Shown here piece after piece: positions 41,151 to 50,059 of a stretch of 64,000 nucleotides of DNA (positions are counted from its first letter, which is position 1; the number at the start of each line of letters is the position of its first letter). The notes under the pieces are model-generated. The model ran no database searches and was not told the origin of the DNA. It was given only the letters and a program-made list of their open reading frames with translations. The position numbers and the translations under genes were made by a program. The stretch covers positions 186,001 through 250,000 of the forward strand of contig NZ_JAAVLX010000008.1 of NCBI RefSeq assembly GCF_013114825.1. Reading direction: 5' to 3'. The stretch comes from Bradyrhizobium australiense (GTDB lineage: Bacteria; Pseudomonadota; Alphaproteobacteria; Rhizobiales; Xanthobacteraceae).

Positions 41151-42445
41151 GCGCGCAGGCGCCAGACGGTCCGCGCGCGTTCTGCCGGGATTGCCTCGGC
41201 GACCTCGATATCACGGCAAGGCGATGTAGTGAATGCGGTTCCCCGCGCCTGGTCCGGCACCACGCCCTACCCTCGCTGGCTCTGGCACACATCGATTGTG
41301 ACGCGTTCTACGCCACCGTCGAGAAGCGCGACAATCCGGAGCTGGCAGACAGGCCCGTGATCATCGGCGGTGGCAAGCGCGGCGTGGTGTCGGCCGCCTG
41401 TTATGTCTCGCGGACCTATGGCGTGCGCTCGGCGATGCCGATGTTCAAGGCGCTGGCGCTCTGCCCCCAGGCAGCCGTGATCCCGCCGAACATGGCCAAA
41501 TATGTCCGCGTCGGCCGCGAGGTGCGGCACGCCATGCAGACGCTCACGCCGCTGGTGGAACCGCTCTCGATCGACGAGGCGTTTCTGGATCTCGCCGGCA
41601 CACAGCGCGTTCACGGCATGATCCCGGCAAAAGTGCTGGCGCGCTTTGCCCGTGAGGTCGAGCGCGACATCGGGATCACGGTTTCGGTCGGCCTGTCCAG
41701 CAACAAGTTTTTGGCCAAGATCGCGTCCGACCTGGACAAGCCGCGCGGCTTTGCCGCCGTCGACCAGGTCGAGGCGCGCGAGATGCTGGCGGACAAGCCG
41801 GTCGGCTTCATCTACGGCGTCGGCCCCGCGACCCAGGAAAAGCTGCTGCAGCGGGGGTTTCGCACCATTGCGGACCTGCAGCGCGCCGACGAGGTCGAGC
41901 TGATGAAGCAGTTCGGCGGCGAAGGCCGCAGGCTATGGCGGCTGGCGCGCGGCATCGACGACCGCAGCGTGGTGCCGGATCGCGGCGCCAAGACGATATC
42001 GAGCGAAACCACGTTCGAAAACGACATCCGCGATTTCGCCACGCTGGAGCGGCTGCTCTGGCGGCTGTCGGAAAAAGTGTCGTCCCGACTGAAGAACGGC
42101 AACCTGGCCGGTTGCACCATCACGCTGAAGCTGAAGACCGCCGATTTCAGGCAGCGCACCCGCTCGCAATCGATCCAGGCGCCGACCCAGCTCGCCGCGA
42201 AGATTTTTGCGGTGTCGCGAGAAATGCTGGCGAAGGAGATCGACGGCACCGCCTTCCGCCTGATGGGCACCGGCGTCAGCGCTTTGCGCGAGGGATCGCG
42301 AGGAGACGACAGCGACATGCTCGACCGCCGCTCGGCCCACGCCGAGCGCGCGATGGATGATTTGCGCAAGAAGTTCGGCAATGCCGCGGTGATCCGCGGC
42401 ATTGCGTACAAGGGGCCGGCGAGGGAAGAAGACGAGGAGGAGTAG
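41147..42445 (+). CDS. dinB: DNA polymerase IV (Y-family) with N-terminal zinc ribbon
   Basis: A 432-residue translesion polymerase. The polymerase domain shows HIDCDAFYATVEKRD and SIDEAFLDLAG with the catalytic acids, SVGLSSNKFLAKIASD, and a helix-hairpin-helix at GVGPATQEKLLQRG; a little-finger domain follows (SSETTFENDI). The first 40 residues add a four-Cys zinc ribbon (FCRDCLGDLDITARRCSECG). The C-terminus is acidic (REEDEEE) and shows no obvious beta-clamp motif at the very end. GTG start coupled to DUF3572. Confidence 0.95.
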   Translation: MSAQAPDGPRAFCRDCLGDLDITARRCSECGSPRLVRHHALPSLALAHIDCDAFYATVEKRDNPELADRPVIIGGGKRGVVSAACYVSRTYGVRSAMPMFKALALCPQAAVIPPNMAKYVRVGREVRHAMQTLTPLVEPLSIDEAFLDLAGTQRVHGMIPAKVLARFAREVERDIGITVSVGLSSNKFLAKIASDLDKPRGFAAVDQVEAREMLADKPVGFIYGVGPATQEKLLQRGFRTIADLQRADEVELMKQFGGEGRRLWRLARGIDDRSVVPDRGAKTISSETTFENDIRDFATLERLLWRLSEKVSSRLKNGNLAGCTITLKLKTADFRQRTRSQSIQAPTQLAAKIFAVSREMLAKEIDGTAFRLMGTGVSALREGSRGDDSDMLDRRSAHAERAMDDLRKKFGNAAVIRGIAYKGPAREEDEEE

Positions 42446-42461
42446 ACCGCGCGCCTCGCCA

Positions 42462-42581
42462 CGTCATTGCGAGCCAACGGGTCGCGCGAATGCGCGCCCG
42501 ATGATAGGCTCCGCGAAGCAATCCATAGCGCCACGAGCGGAGAGATGGATTGCTTCGTCGCTATCGCTCCTCGCCATGACG
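42462..42581. repeat. Palindromic repeat, CGTCATTGCGAG family, copy 2, with an inserted module
   Basis: Left end CGTCATTGCGAG and right end CTCGCCATGACG, with paired GAAGCAATCCATA and TGGATTGCTTC inside. At 42471-42504 it contains a 34-base module also found, inverted, in the repeat at 54246-54369. Lies between convergent dinB and a RidA gene. Confidence 0.8.
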
Positions 42582-42595
42582 GAACGAGAAGACGG

Positions 42596-42997
42596 TCAAT
42601 CGGCGACGGCGACTGCCTCAATCTCGATCAGCCATTCAGGGGCCGCTAGCGCCGTTACGCCAACGAGCGTGCTCGCCGGCGGCTCCATGCCTTCAAAGAA
42701 GACCGAGCGCGCTTTGCCGATGATGGGACGGAGCTCCGGCTTGTAGCCGACGACGAAGGTGGTGATCTTCACGACGTTAGCGTAACTCGCACCGGCGGCT
42801 TTCAGCGCCAAGCCAATATTGTGCATTACTTGCGTCGTCTGCGCGGCCAGATCACCCTCGCCGACCACCCGTCCCTCCTCATCGACGGACACCTGCCCCG
42901 CGACATAGATCGTGCGCGCGCCCGAAGCGACGACGACGTGGGAATAAGCCGGATTGTGGTGAAGGCCGCTTGGCCGAAGTTGTTCGAGCTTGTTCAT
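42596..42997 (-). CDS. RidA family protein (YjgF/YER057c/UK114), copy 1
   Basis: A 133-residue member of the RidA superfamily, whose archetype deaminates reactive enamine/imine intermediates. It starts MNKLEQLRPSGLHHNPAY behind GGGGAGG and has IYVAGQVSVDEEG, NIGLALKAAGASYANVVKIT and PPASTLVGVTALAAPEWLIE cut before the last residues. The catalytic Arg of true RidA (in R-x-A-x-x-V near residue 105) is not seen at STLVGV, so it may belong to another Rid subgroup. Confidence 0.9.
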   Translation of the reverse strand: MNKLEQLRPSGLHHNPAYSHVVVASGARTIYVAGQVSVDEEGRVVGEGDLAAQTTQVMHNIGLALKAAGASYANVVKITTFVVGYKPELRPIIGKARSVFFEGMEPPASTLVGVTALAAPEWLIEIEAVAVAD

Positions 42998-43319
42998 GTT
43001 GTGCCTCCCCGACGTGCGTGGTTGGGCTGAAGCGTATCCGGGTCCGGCGCTCTCGACCAGACTGGTTGTCGCAGGATGCTCAGCGCCCAGGGCCTGACTT
43101 GCAACCGCGCATGCCCTGAGGGATGGCCGCGAGGACGCGCACCCCTCGATTGCAAGGCTCGGAATCCCTGACGTGGAATTTGCCCATCCCTCAGGGAAAT
43201 ACTCAACCATGCGGCCTTGAACCGGCCAGGAACGATCAGATTTCTATCAAGTCTCCAACTTGTATGGGGGCCATAAGTCCGGATGCGTTCCATGAAACCT
43301 TACGCGGAAGGAGCAGAAG
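42998..43319. other. 322-base gap with an inverted repeat
   Basis: No gene is evident. Exact 13-base arms CCCTGAGGGATGG (43114-43126) and CCATCCCTCAGGG (43184-43196) face each other 57 bases apart. The gap must carry the promoters of the minus-strand RidA gene and the plus-strand small gene; AAGGAG precedes the latter. Confidence 0.5.
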
Positions 43320-43667
43320 ATGGCCTTTTTGAAACGGGAGCTACATCGGCAGGTCAAAGGCCCGGAAATCACGGAACTGGATTTTTGGAGCCTTGTCTTC
43401 GACACTGACAGCAAGCGCTTATACGTCGAACATGAGTGGACCTACATGGACCCGCGTATCCGTGGGGCGGCGGACTATCGAACAGACGCAATGGATATCG
43501 CGGAGTATCTGACGCAAGGCGGTCAGACCGCGGGCCACCGTGAACTTTGGCGGTTGCTGAGAGTGATCTTCAAGGAACAGTTCGAACCTGAGGAGGATGA
43601 TCGCGGGCCACCACTTTCGGGACAAGCCCCCGCTCAGGAAATCGAGACCGCGTCCAGTCGTCCTTGA
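43320..43667 (+). CDS. Conserved-looking soluble protein of unknown function (115 aa)
   Basis: MAFLKRELHRQVKGPEITEL starts a 115-residue acidic protein with an alternating charged pattern (FDTDSKRLYVEHEWTYMD; RELWRLLRVIFKEQFEPEEDD). No signal peptide, membrane segment or recognised domain. A good ribosome site (AAGGAGC) supports the start. It is convergent with the GYD gene across a 77-base gap with no clear terminator. Confidence 0.65.
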   Translation: MAFLKRELHRQVKGPEITELDFWSLVFDTDSKRLYVEHEWTYMDPRIRGAADYRTDAMDIAEYLTQGGQTAGHRELWRLLRVIFKEQFEPEEDDRGPPLSGQAPAQEIETASSRP

Positions 43668-43744
43668 CGAGATGGCAACGAGAGGCAATCGTCACCTGCG
43701 CCGGCGCCTCGGTTTGAACGGATGGTCCGGCTGCGCAGCGGCGG

Positions 43745-44038
43745 TCAGAGCATCTTCCCGACAATACTGGCCATGTCCGCCGCCGAGAACGCCCGCAACG
43801 ATTCGGTGCGAACATTGCCCAACGCGCCAAGACTCAAGTTGAGCGTCATGGCGGAAGATTCATCCGGCGCATCGAGGATTGTCACAACATCATACCGTCC
43901 CTGCGTCCAGAACAGCTCTCTTACGGTCACTCCGAAGGTCTCGGCCATTTTCTTGAAAGCCTCCGCCCGCTTCGGTGAGTCCTTCGCGGTGCGGATTCCC
44001 TGGTCGGTGAAATTGGCAAGCACTACATAAGTTACCAT
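43745..44038 (-). CDS. GYD domain protein
   Basis: A 97-residue ferredoxin-like-fold protein with the GYD pattern: MVTYVVLANFTDQGI, AFKKMAETFGVTVRELFWTQGRYDVVTILDAP cut at GRYD, the place of the motif Gly-Tyr-Asp with Tyr preceded by Arg, and LSLGALGNVRTESLRAF. GYD proteins are small oligomers of unclear function. It is the last gene of the minus-strand run with NfeD and slipin. Confidence 0.85.
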   Translation of the reverse strand: MVTYVVLANFTDQGIRTAKDSPKRAEAFKKMAETFGVTVRELFWTQGRYDVVTILDAPDESSAMTLNLSLGALGNVRTESLRAFSAADMASIVGKML

Positions 44039-44163
44039 CGTTGCTCTCCCTGGTTGCCGGATGCAGCCGGACCTTCTCGCCGAATATTCGGCCGCATCGC
44101 TCGATCAGCGCTCTTGGCCATTCGGGCGGCACGCGATGGGCTTGTTGCCGGCAACGATCAAAA

Positions 44164-44931
44164 TCACGTCGCTTCGCTTCGCCGCCCGGTCACGTGGCCG
44201 AGCAAATCCATCGGCAGCGGAAACACCACGGTCGAGGATCGCTCGCCGGCAATGTCGTGCAGCGCCGCGAAATAGCGCAGTTGCATCGCCTGAGGCTCCC
44301 GCGCCAGCGTTCGGCCGGCCTCGACCAGCTTCTCGGCGGCTTGCTGCTCGCCCATCGCATTGATCACTTTGGCGCGCCGCAACCGCTCCGCTTCGGCCTG
44401 CTTGGCAATCGCGCGCACCATGGTTTCGTTGAGATCGACATCCTTGATCTCAACGGTGGTGACCTTGATACCCCAGACATCGGTCTGCTGGTCGAGGATT
44501 TCCTGGACATCGGCATTAAGTCGGTCGCGTTCGGCAAGCATCTCGTCTAGCTCGTGCTTGCCAAGCACCGAGCGCAGCGTGGTCTGCGCCAATTGGCTGG
44601 TCGCGGCCATGTAATCGCCGACCTTGATGATCGCGCGCTCGGGATCGATGATGCGGAAGTAGAGAACGGCATTGACCTTGACCGAAACATTGTCGCGCGA
44701 AATCACATCCTGCGGCGGCACGACCTGTACCATCACCCGGAGATCGACCTTCACCATCTGCTGCACGACCGGAATCAAGATGATGAAGCCCGGACCTTTC
44801 ACACCGGTGAAGCGGCCGAGTGTGAACACGACGCCTCGCTCGTATTCCCGCAGGATGCGAATGGCCGAGGACAGAAACAGGACCACGACCAAAGCGAGCG
44901 TTCCATAAGTCAAATAATCCAGCATCATCAC
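44164..44931 (-). CDS. Slipin family protein (SPFH/stomatin-like)
   Basis: A 255-residue membrane scaffold protein. One N-terminal hydrophobic helix (LTYGTLALVVVLFLSSAIRI) is followed by an SPFH domain (YERGVVFTLGRFTGVKGPGF; VDLRVMVQVVPPQDVISRD; VLYFRIIDPERAI; LRSVLGKHELDEMLAERDRL) and a coiled C-terminal region (KAQAEAERLRRAKVINA-like). It overlaps the NfeD gene by four bases. NfeD proteases and stomatins are regular partners; NfeD cleaves the stomatin C-terminus in archaeal pairs. Confidence 0.94.
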   Translation of the reverse strand: MMMLDYLTYGTLALVVVLFLSSAIRILREYERGVVFTLGRFTGVKGPGFIILIPVVQQMVKVDLRVMVQVVPPQDVISRDNVSVKVNAVLYFRIIDPERAIIKVGDYMAATSQLAQTTLRSVLGKHELDEMLAERDRLNADVQEILDQQTDVWGIKVTTVEIKDVDLNETMVRAIAKQAEAERLRRAKVINAMGEQQAAEKLVEAGRTLAREPQAMQLRYFAALHDIAGERSSTVVFPLPMDLLGHVTGRRSEAT

Positions 44932-46331
44932 GTACCTCCTTCGCGGGCGGTCAGCACCGGACGGCGCCGCACCACCAGCGTCAAATCCACGATATTGGCT
45001 ACCTCGACCACCTCTCCGGGTTTGAAGGCTTCGGTACCGCGCGCCTGCCAGCGCTCACCCTGGGTGAAGACGTGACCTTCGCTCTCGGACCAGTCGAGGA
45101 TTTCGGCGGACAGGCCGCGCATGGCTTGCGCGCCGAGCCGTACGGGGCCCTTTCGAGCACGTCGAAGCGAGCCGAGGACAACCAGAATCAGGCCGATGAA
45201 GATCGCGGCCGCGATGCCGATCACCGGCCATGACAGCCGGAATCCGGGCTCTTCGATCTCGAACAGCATCACTGCTCCGAGTACGAATGCGATGATGCCG
45301 CCGAGACCGAGAACCACGGTCGGGTTGAAGGCTTCAATGACCAGGAGCGTGATCCCTAACAGGATCAGGCCGAGGCCCGCATAGTTGATGGGCAGCATAT
45401 TGAGCGCATAAAGACCCAACAGCAGACAGATCGTGCCGATCACCCCGGGCGCGACCGCACCGGGCGAGGAAAGTTCAAAAATCAGCCCGTAGATGCCGAC
45501 CAGCGTCAGAATGAAGGCAATGTTGGGATCGGTGATCACCCTGAGAAATCGTGAGATCCATCCGGGATCGATCGCTTCACGCGCCGCGTTGCTGGTCGCC
45601 AGATGCCGCGTATCGCCACCCGCAATCTCGACCGCGCGACCATCGATCTGCCTGAGCAGTTCGGCCTGATCGCGTGCGATGAGGTCGATGACTTTGTCCT
45701 GCAATGCGGCATTGGCGGAAAGACTGGCGGCCTCCCGCACCGCCTTTTCCGCCCAATCGGCATTGCGGCCGCGCAACTCGGCAAGACTGCGGATCAAGGC
45801 GACGGCGTCGTTGGTCGCCTTCGCCGTCATGGAATCCTTCGTCTTCGGCTTCTGATCGCTGCCGTCCTTTTTGTCCTTATCGTTCTTGTCAGGGGTAGTG
45901 TCCGGCAGACCCGGCAGCGGGCCGCCGATCTGCACCGGCGTCGCCGCTCCGAGATTGGTGCCCGGCGCCATGGCCGCGATATGCGTAGCATAAAGGATAT
46001 AGGTTCCGGCACTTGCCGCATGGGCTCCGGAGGGTGCAACGTAACCGACGACGGGAACGCGCGACGCCAGCACGTCTGTGATGATTTCGCGCATGCTGGT
46101 TGAGAGACCGCCCGGCGTATTCATGCGCAGAACGACAACCTCGGCGTGTCGTTCGCTCGCCTTGGTCAGCGCGTCTTTTACGTAACGGGCCGTCGCCGGC
46201 CCGATTGCTCCGTCGACCGAGATGGTCAGCGCAAGCTTGCCGTCGTTCTCCCCTGCCGAGGCGACAAGGGGAGAGGTAGCCAGAGCTACCGCGGCAGCGA
46301 CCGCAGCAAGAGTCGCCTGTACGTTCTGCAC
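44928..46331 (-). CDS. NfeD family membrane serine protease
   Basis: A 467-residue protein with a signal peptide (VAAAVALATSPLVASAG), a ClpP-like protease domain, four to five membrane helices and a C-terminal OB-fold domain. Ser107 in AHAASAGTY and Lys171 in TAKATNDAVALIRSLAE match the Ser-Lys dyad of NfeD proteases, and LRMNTPGGLSTSM is the strand before it. An Asp/Lys-rich insert (about residues 145-167) separates the two. The OB domain (VEVANIVDLTLVVRRR) is typical of NfeD. It is the partner of the overlapping slipin gene. Confidence 0.93.
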   Translation of the reverse strand: MQNVQATLAAVAAAVALATSPLVASAGENDGKLALTISVDGAIGPATARYVKDALTKASERHAEVVVLRMNTPGGLSTSMREIITDVLASRVPVVGYVAPSGAHAASAGTYILYATHIAAMAPGTNLGAATPVQIGGPLPGLPDTTPDKNDKDKKDGSDQKPKTKDSMTAKATNDAVALIRSLAELRGRNADWAEKAVREAASLSANAALQDKVIDLIARDQAELLRQIDGRAVEIAGGDTRHLATSNAAREAIDPGWISRFLRVITDPNIAFILTLVGIYGLIFELSSPGAVAPGVIGTICLLLGLYALNMLPINYAGLGLILLGITLLVIEAFNPTVVLGLGGIIAFVLGAVMLFEIEEPGFRLSWPVIGIAAAIFIGLILVVLGSLRRARKGPVRLGAQAMRGLSAEILDWSESEGHVFTQGERWQARGTEAFKPGEVVEVANIVDLTLVVRRRPVLTAREGGT

Positions 46332-46416
46332 AGCAAGGACTCCCTTATCGAAATGATATGGAGGTATCCTCGTCGAATCTCAATACGCCCATGTGGGGCC
46401 CTGCGCACCGGCTGTC

Positions 46417-47517
46417 TCACGAAAACTGCTCAAGGTCGGCTTTGAGCGCTACCAAGAAGCGAGCGGCTTCACCGCCGGTTACGACGCGATGGTCAAAGGT
46501 GAGCGACAACGGCAGCACGCGCCTCACCGCCGGCTGACCCCGATATGCGACAACTCCCTGGGTAATACGGCCGGCGCCTATGATCGCCACTTGCGGCGGT
46601 ACCACGATCAGGCTGGCAAAGCGGCCTCCGATCATCCCGAAGTTCGACAGCGTAATCGTCGCTCCGCGCAATTCTCCCGGAGGTATCGAGCGCGCGACGG
46701 CGTCTGCCCGCATCCGGTCGAGCCCGCTTCGCAAATCTGATACGTCCCGTTCTGCGACGTTGCGCAACACGGGAACGATAAGGCCGCCCCCGGTATCGAC
46801 CGCGATGCCGAGATCGACGCGGTCGATCAGACGCCGTTCACCCGCGCCGGAATTGTACCAGGCATTGAGCGCAGGCTCGGCCTTGCAGGCGACAGCGATC
46901 GCGCGCACCAGTCGGATTGTCACATCCTCACCGGTTCGCCAATCGTCGATATCTGCTTCATCGGTGACACCCGCAGGGACGATTTCGTCATGAGCCGCCG
47001 TCATGCGTTGAGCCATCGTGCGCCGCAAACCGCGCAAGGGTTCGGCAGGTCCGCTTTGGGACAAACTCTTGGCAGCCCGTTCCACATCCGCACGCGTGAT
47101 GGTGCCGCCGGGCCCTGTGGCTTCGACGAGATCGAGATCGACGTCGAGCTTGCGTGCGAGCGCACGTACCGCCGGAAAAACCTGACCTTTCTCTCCGGCC
47201 GTTCGCCTGGAAAGTGTTGCTGCTGCGGTCGGTCGCTCGCTAGGGCCAAGTTCGCCGACAATCGTACCGGTGTCCTGCTCAGGGCCTTCGGCAAACTCGA
47301 CGAGCGGCGCGCCAACCTTGATCACGTCTCCCTTGGCACCGAACAGGTGCAGGATGCGTCCGCTCGACGGCGACGGCACCTCGACGACGGCCTTGTCGGT
47401 CTCGACCGAAACCAGTGGCTGATCGGTAACAACGTGGTCGCCCTCGTTGACATACCAGTTGACGATCTCCGCCTCTTCGAGGCCCTCTCCCAGATCCGGC
47501 AATACGAACTGGCGCAT
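46417..47517 (-). CDS. 2-oxo acid dehydrogenase E2 component (dihydrolipoamide acyltransferase)
   Basis: A 366-residue E2 core of a pyruvate or branched-chain 2-oxo acid dehydrogenase. It has one lipoyl domain (VETDKAVVEVPSP with the lipoyl Lys near residue 44), a peripheral-subunit-binding domain (VFPAVRALARKLDVDL; GPGGTITRADVERA) and a catalytic domain. The active-site pattern DHR-x-x-D-G reads DHRVVTGG at residues 342-349, so His343 remains but the Asp is Thr347. Order in transcription is E1-alpha, E1-beta, E2. No E3 (dihydrolipoamide dehydrogenase) gene follows, so a shared E3 must be used. Confidence 0.92.
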   Translation of the reverse strand: MRQFVLPDLGEGLEEAEIVNWYVNEGDHVVTDQPLVSVETDKAVVEVPSPSSGRILHLFGAKGDVIKVGAPLVEFAEGPEQDTGTIVGELGPSERPTAAATLSRRTAGEKGQVFPAVRALARKLDVDLDLVEATGPGGTITRADVERAAKSLSQSGPAEPLRGLRRTMAQRMTAAHDEIVPAGVTDEADIDDWRTGEDVTIRLVRAIAVACKAEPALNAWYNSGAGERRLIDRVDLGIAVDTGGGLIVPVLRNVAERDVSDLRSGLDRMRADAVARSIPPGELRGATITLSNFGMIGGRFASLIVVPPQVAIIGAGRITQGVVAYRGQPAVRRVLPLSLTFDHRVVTGGEAARFLVALKADLEQFS

Positions 47518-47536
47518 GGGATAAGTCCGCTGGCAA

Positions 47537-48517
47537 TCAACTGAACTGGCACGCCTGGCGCGCGGCCGTCACGATACGATCAACCGATGGCATAAACTGC
47601 TGCTCGAGCCGCGCCATCGGAATGACCGTGTCGTAGCCGGTGACGCGAGCCACGGGCGCGAGCAGCGAGGTCAGGCTGCGCTCGGCGATCAGCGCGGCGA
47701 TCTCGGCTCCGAAACCGCCCGTGCGTGTCGCCTCGTGCACAATGACGCAACGCCCGGTTTTTGCGACTGAACCGAGCACCGTGATTTCATCGTAGGGCTT
47801 GAGCGTGGCGAGATCGACGACCTCGGCGGCGATGCCGTCAGCAGCCAGCGCGTCGGCCGCGGCCATGGTTTCCTTCACCATCGCACCCCAGCTGATCAGC
47901 GTGACGTCGCGGCCTCCCCGCAGGACAAAGGCGACATCCAGCGGCAAGGCTTGACCGTTGTCTTCCACCTCGCCTTTCGCCGCGCGGTAGATGCGGGTGG
48001 GCTCCAGAAACACCACCGGATCGGGATCGCGGATCGCTGCGAGCAGCAGTCCGTATGCGCGCTCCGGCGACGAGGGAATGACAACGCGCAAGCCAGGGAT
48101 ATGGGCGAGCATCGCCTCGGTGCTTTCGGAATGATGCTCGGGCGCGCGAATGCCGGCGCCATGCGGCGTGCGCAGAACCATTGGGCAGGTGAGCCGCCCC
48201 TGGGTGCGGTTGCGGATTCGGGAGGCGTGATTCACCAGTTGATCAATGCAGGGATACAGAAATCCCATGAATTGGATCTCGCCTATGGGCTTCAACCCCT
48301 GCGCCGCCATGCCGACGCAGAGTCCGCTGATCAGGAGTTCGGCAAGCGGCGTGTCAAGGACACGCTCCGGGCCGAAACGCGTTTGCAGCCCGATGGTCGC
48401 GCGGAACACGCCGCCATTGATGCCGACATCTTCGCCTAGCACGACGACATCAGGATCATCTTCCATCGCGCGGGCGAGCGCCAGATTGACGGCTTCGACC
48501 AACGTCATTTCAGCCAT
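47537..48517 (-). CDS. 2-oxo acid dehydrogenase E1 component, beta subunit
   Basis: A 326-residue transketolase-pyrimidine/C-terminal fold protein: MAEMTLVEAVNLALARAM, VVLGEDVGINGGVFRAT, DTPLAELLISGLCVGMAAQG, MVLRTPHGAGIRAPEHHSES and VHEATRTGGFGAEIAALI. These match the beta subunit of alpha2beta2 E1 enzymes for branched-chain or acetoin/pyruvate substrates. The start at 48517 overlaps the alpha gene stop by eight bases. A longer reading to 48652 is antifunctional overlap. Confidence 0.94.
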   Translation of the reverse strand: MAEMTLVEAVNLALARAMEDDPDVVVLGEDVGINGGVFRATIGLQTRFGPERVLDTPLAELLISGLCVGMAAQGLKPIGEIQFMGFLYPCIDQLVNHASRIRNRTQGRLTCPMVLRTPHGAGIRAPEHHSESTEAMLAHIPGLRVVIPSSPERAYGLLLAAIRDPDPVVFLEPTRIYRAAKGEVEDNGQALPLDVAFVLRGGRDVTLISWGAMVKETMAAADALAADGIAAEVVDLATLKPYDEITVLGSVAKTGRCVIVHEATRTGGFGAEIAALIAERSLTSLLAPVARVTGYDTVIPMARLEQQFMPSVDRIVTAARQACQFS

Positions 48518-49637
48518 CGCCCTCACCTTCGAGTTCGCGGCGCTGCGCGGCATAGACGCCGGGCAGATCGGCATAGAGATGATCGAACATGGTTTCGGGT
48601 CGGCGTGGCTCCGTTGCCAGGTAGCGCTCGACCGCCGCCTCGACGCGCTCATGGCATTCCGCGGCGAGCTGTTCCTCCTGCGCCTTGCTCCACATTTTAT
48701 TGCCGACGAGATAGTTCCTCAGGCGCGCAATCGGCTCTTCCTTCCAGCGGGCCTGGACTTCGTCGGCCGAACGATAGCGTAACGCATCATCGGAGGTCGT
48801 ATGATCGCCGAGCCGGTAGGTGACCGCCTCGATGAAGCGCGGTCCCTGGCCCTCACGGGCGGCGGCAATGGCCGCTTCGGCCGCGGCGCGTATCGCCACA
48901 ACATCGCTGCCGTCCACCTGCTCGCCGATGAAGCCGGCGGCGATGGCTTTCTGCGCCAGTGTTTCGCAACCGGTCTGTAGGCGTAATGGGACGGAAATAG
49001 CCCATTGATTGTTGGTGGCGACGAACACGACGGGCAATTTGTGCACCCCGGCAAAATTCATCGCTTCGTAGACATCACCCTTCGAAGTGGCGCCATCGCC
49101 GAACATGCATACGGCTACACGCGGCTGCTTGCGCAGCTTGAAGGCATAGGCAACGCCGGCGGCATGCGGCGCCTGCGATCCCACGGGAACGCAAAACGGG
49201 AAATCTTCGACCGGTCCGGAGAAGCGATTGCCCCGCTCGTCCCCTCCCCAGAACAGCAGAATTTCCTCCAGCCTGACGCCACGCCAGATCAGCGCGCCAT
49301 TGTCGCGATAGGAGGGCAACAGGACGTCCTCTGCGCGCATCGCACTGGCTATCCCGACCGACACCGCCTCCTGGCCGAGCGAAACGGCGTAGGTCCCGAG
49401 CCGGCCGGTGCGCTGCAAAGCGACAGCCTTCCGGTCAAAGTTGCGCAGCAGCATCATCGCCCGATACAGCGCGGTGAGGAGGTCGGCATCGGAGGCGAAT
49501 GCAGGGAGCGGCCGGTTAATCGAGCCGTCTGGCGCGAGGTAATTGCGGTGGCGCACCTCAAAGCGCGCGATAACCGGAAGCCCGCCGTCTGGCATTTTTT
49601 TGCTGGCCACGTCCTCGCTCCCAGAGCGATTCTGCAT
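48510..49637 (-). CDS. 2-oxo acid dehydrogenase E1 component, alpha subunit
   Basis: About 375 residues from MQNRSGSEDVASKKMPDGG; starts at 49739 (with a 34-residue extension) and 49595 are also open. The ThDP-binding motif is present (VCMFGDGATSKGDVYEAMN...NNQWAIS), as are YAVSLGQEAVSVGIASAM, LPSYRDNGALIWRG and the phosphorylation-loop-like YRLGDHTTSDDALRYR. It is most like E1-alpha of the BCKDH type. First gene of the E1-alpha/E1-beta/E2/NfeD/slipin/GYD run. Confidence 0.94.
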   Translation of the reverse strand: MQNRSGSEDVASKKMPDGGLPVIARFEVRHRNYLAPDGSINRPLPAFASDADLLTALYRAMMLLRNFDRKAVALQRTGRLGTYAVSLGQEAVSVGIASAMRAEDVLLPSYRDNGALIWRGVRLEEILLFWGGDERGNRFSGPVEDFPFCVPVGSQAPHAAGVAYAFKLRKQPRVAVCMFGDGATSKGDVYEAMNFAGVHKLPVVFVATNNQWAISVPLRLQTGCETLAQKAIAAGFIGEQVDGSDVVAIRAAAEAAIAAAREGQGPRFIEAVTYRLGDHTTSDDALRYRSADEVQARWKEEPIARLRNYLVGNKMWSKAQEEQLAAECHERVEAAVERYLATEPRRPETMFDHLYADLPGVYAAQRRELEGEGDG

Positions 49638-49778
49638 CCCACAATTCGTAATTGGTGTTGGGCCGAAACAATACAAGAGTGGGCGAGCAACTCGCGCATT
49701 GTCGTTGCTGCACTGCGGGCTTGCGCGATCAACGTTCACCCGCGTGGAAACGGCACCCCATCAGTGGTATAGCAAGGC

Positions 49779-49997
49779 ATGGCAATTGGTCAGGTTGTCC
49801 TCGTAACGACTGAACCGTTGGGAGGCGGTTCACCCGTTCGCTCGGTCTACTATGTGGCTGAACAGGATCCGGCAAAGGCCGAGGCAATTATCGCCGCAAT
49901 GATGGCCCCGAACGAAAGAGTCGAAGCCTGGGGACCGCTTCCGGAACCAGCAGTCAAGGCGCTCGGATTGAAGCCCGGCGACTTCACGCGCGGATGA
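49779..49997 (+). CDS. Small soluble protein of unknown function (72 aa)
   Basis: MAIGQVVLVTTEPLGGGSPV begins a 72-residue protein with SVYYVAEQDPAKAEAIIAAMM and VKALGLKPGDFTRG. No domain is recognised. Codon bias is normal. It lies divergent to the E1-alpha gene and convergent with eipB. Confidence 0.6.
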   Translation: MAIGQVVLVTTEPLGGGSPVRSVYYVAEQDPAKAEAIIAAMMAPNERVEAWGPLPEPAVKALGLKPGDFTRG

Positions 49998-50059
49998 CGT
50001 CAAGCAAAGCTTGGGACGCCCACGCGCGGTCTCCGGGCGCGACCGTCTCGAGCGTGCCG

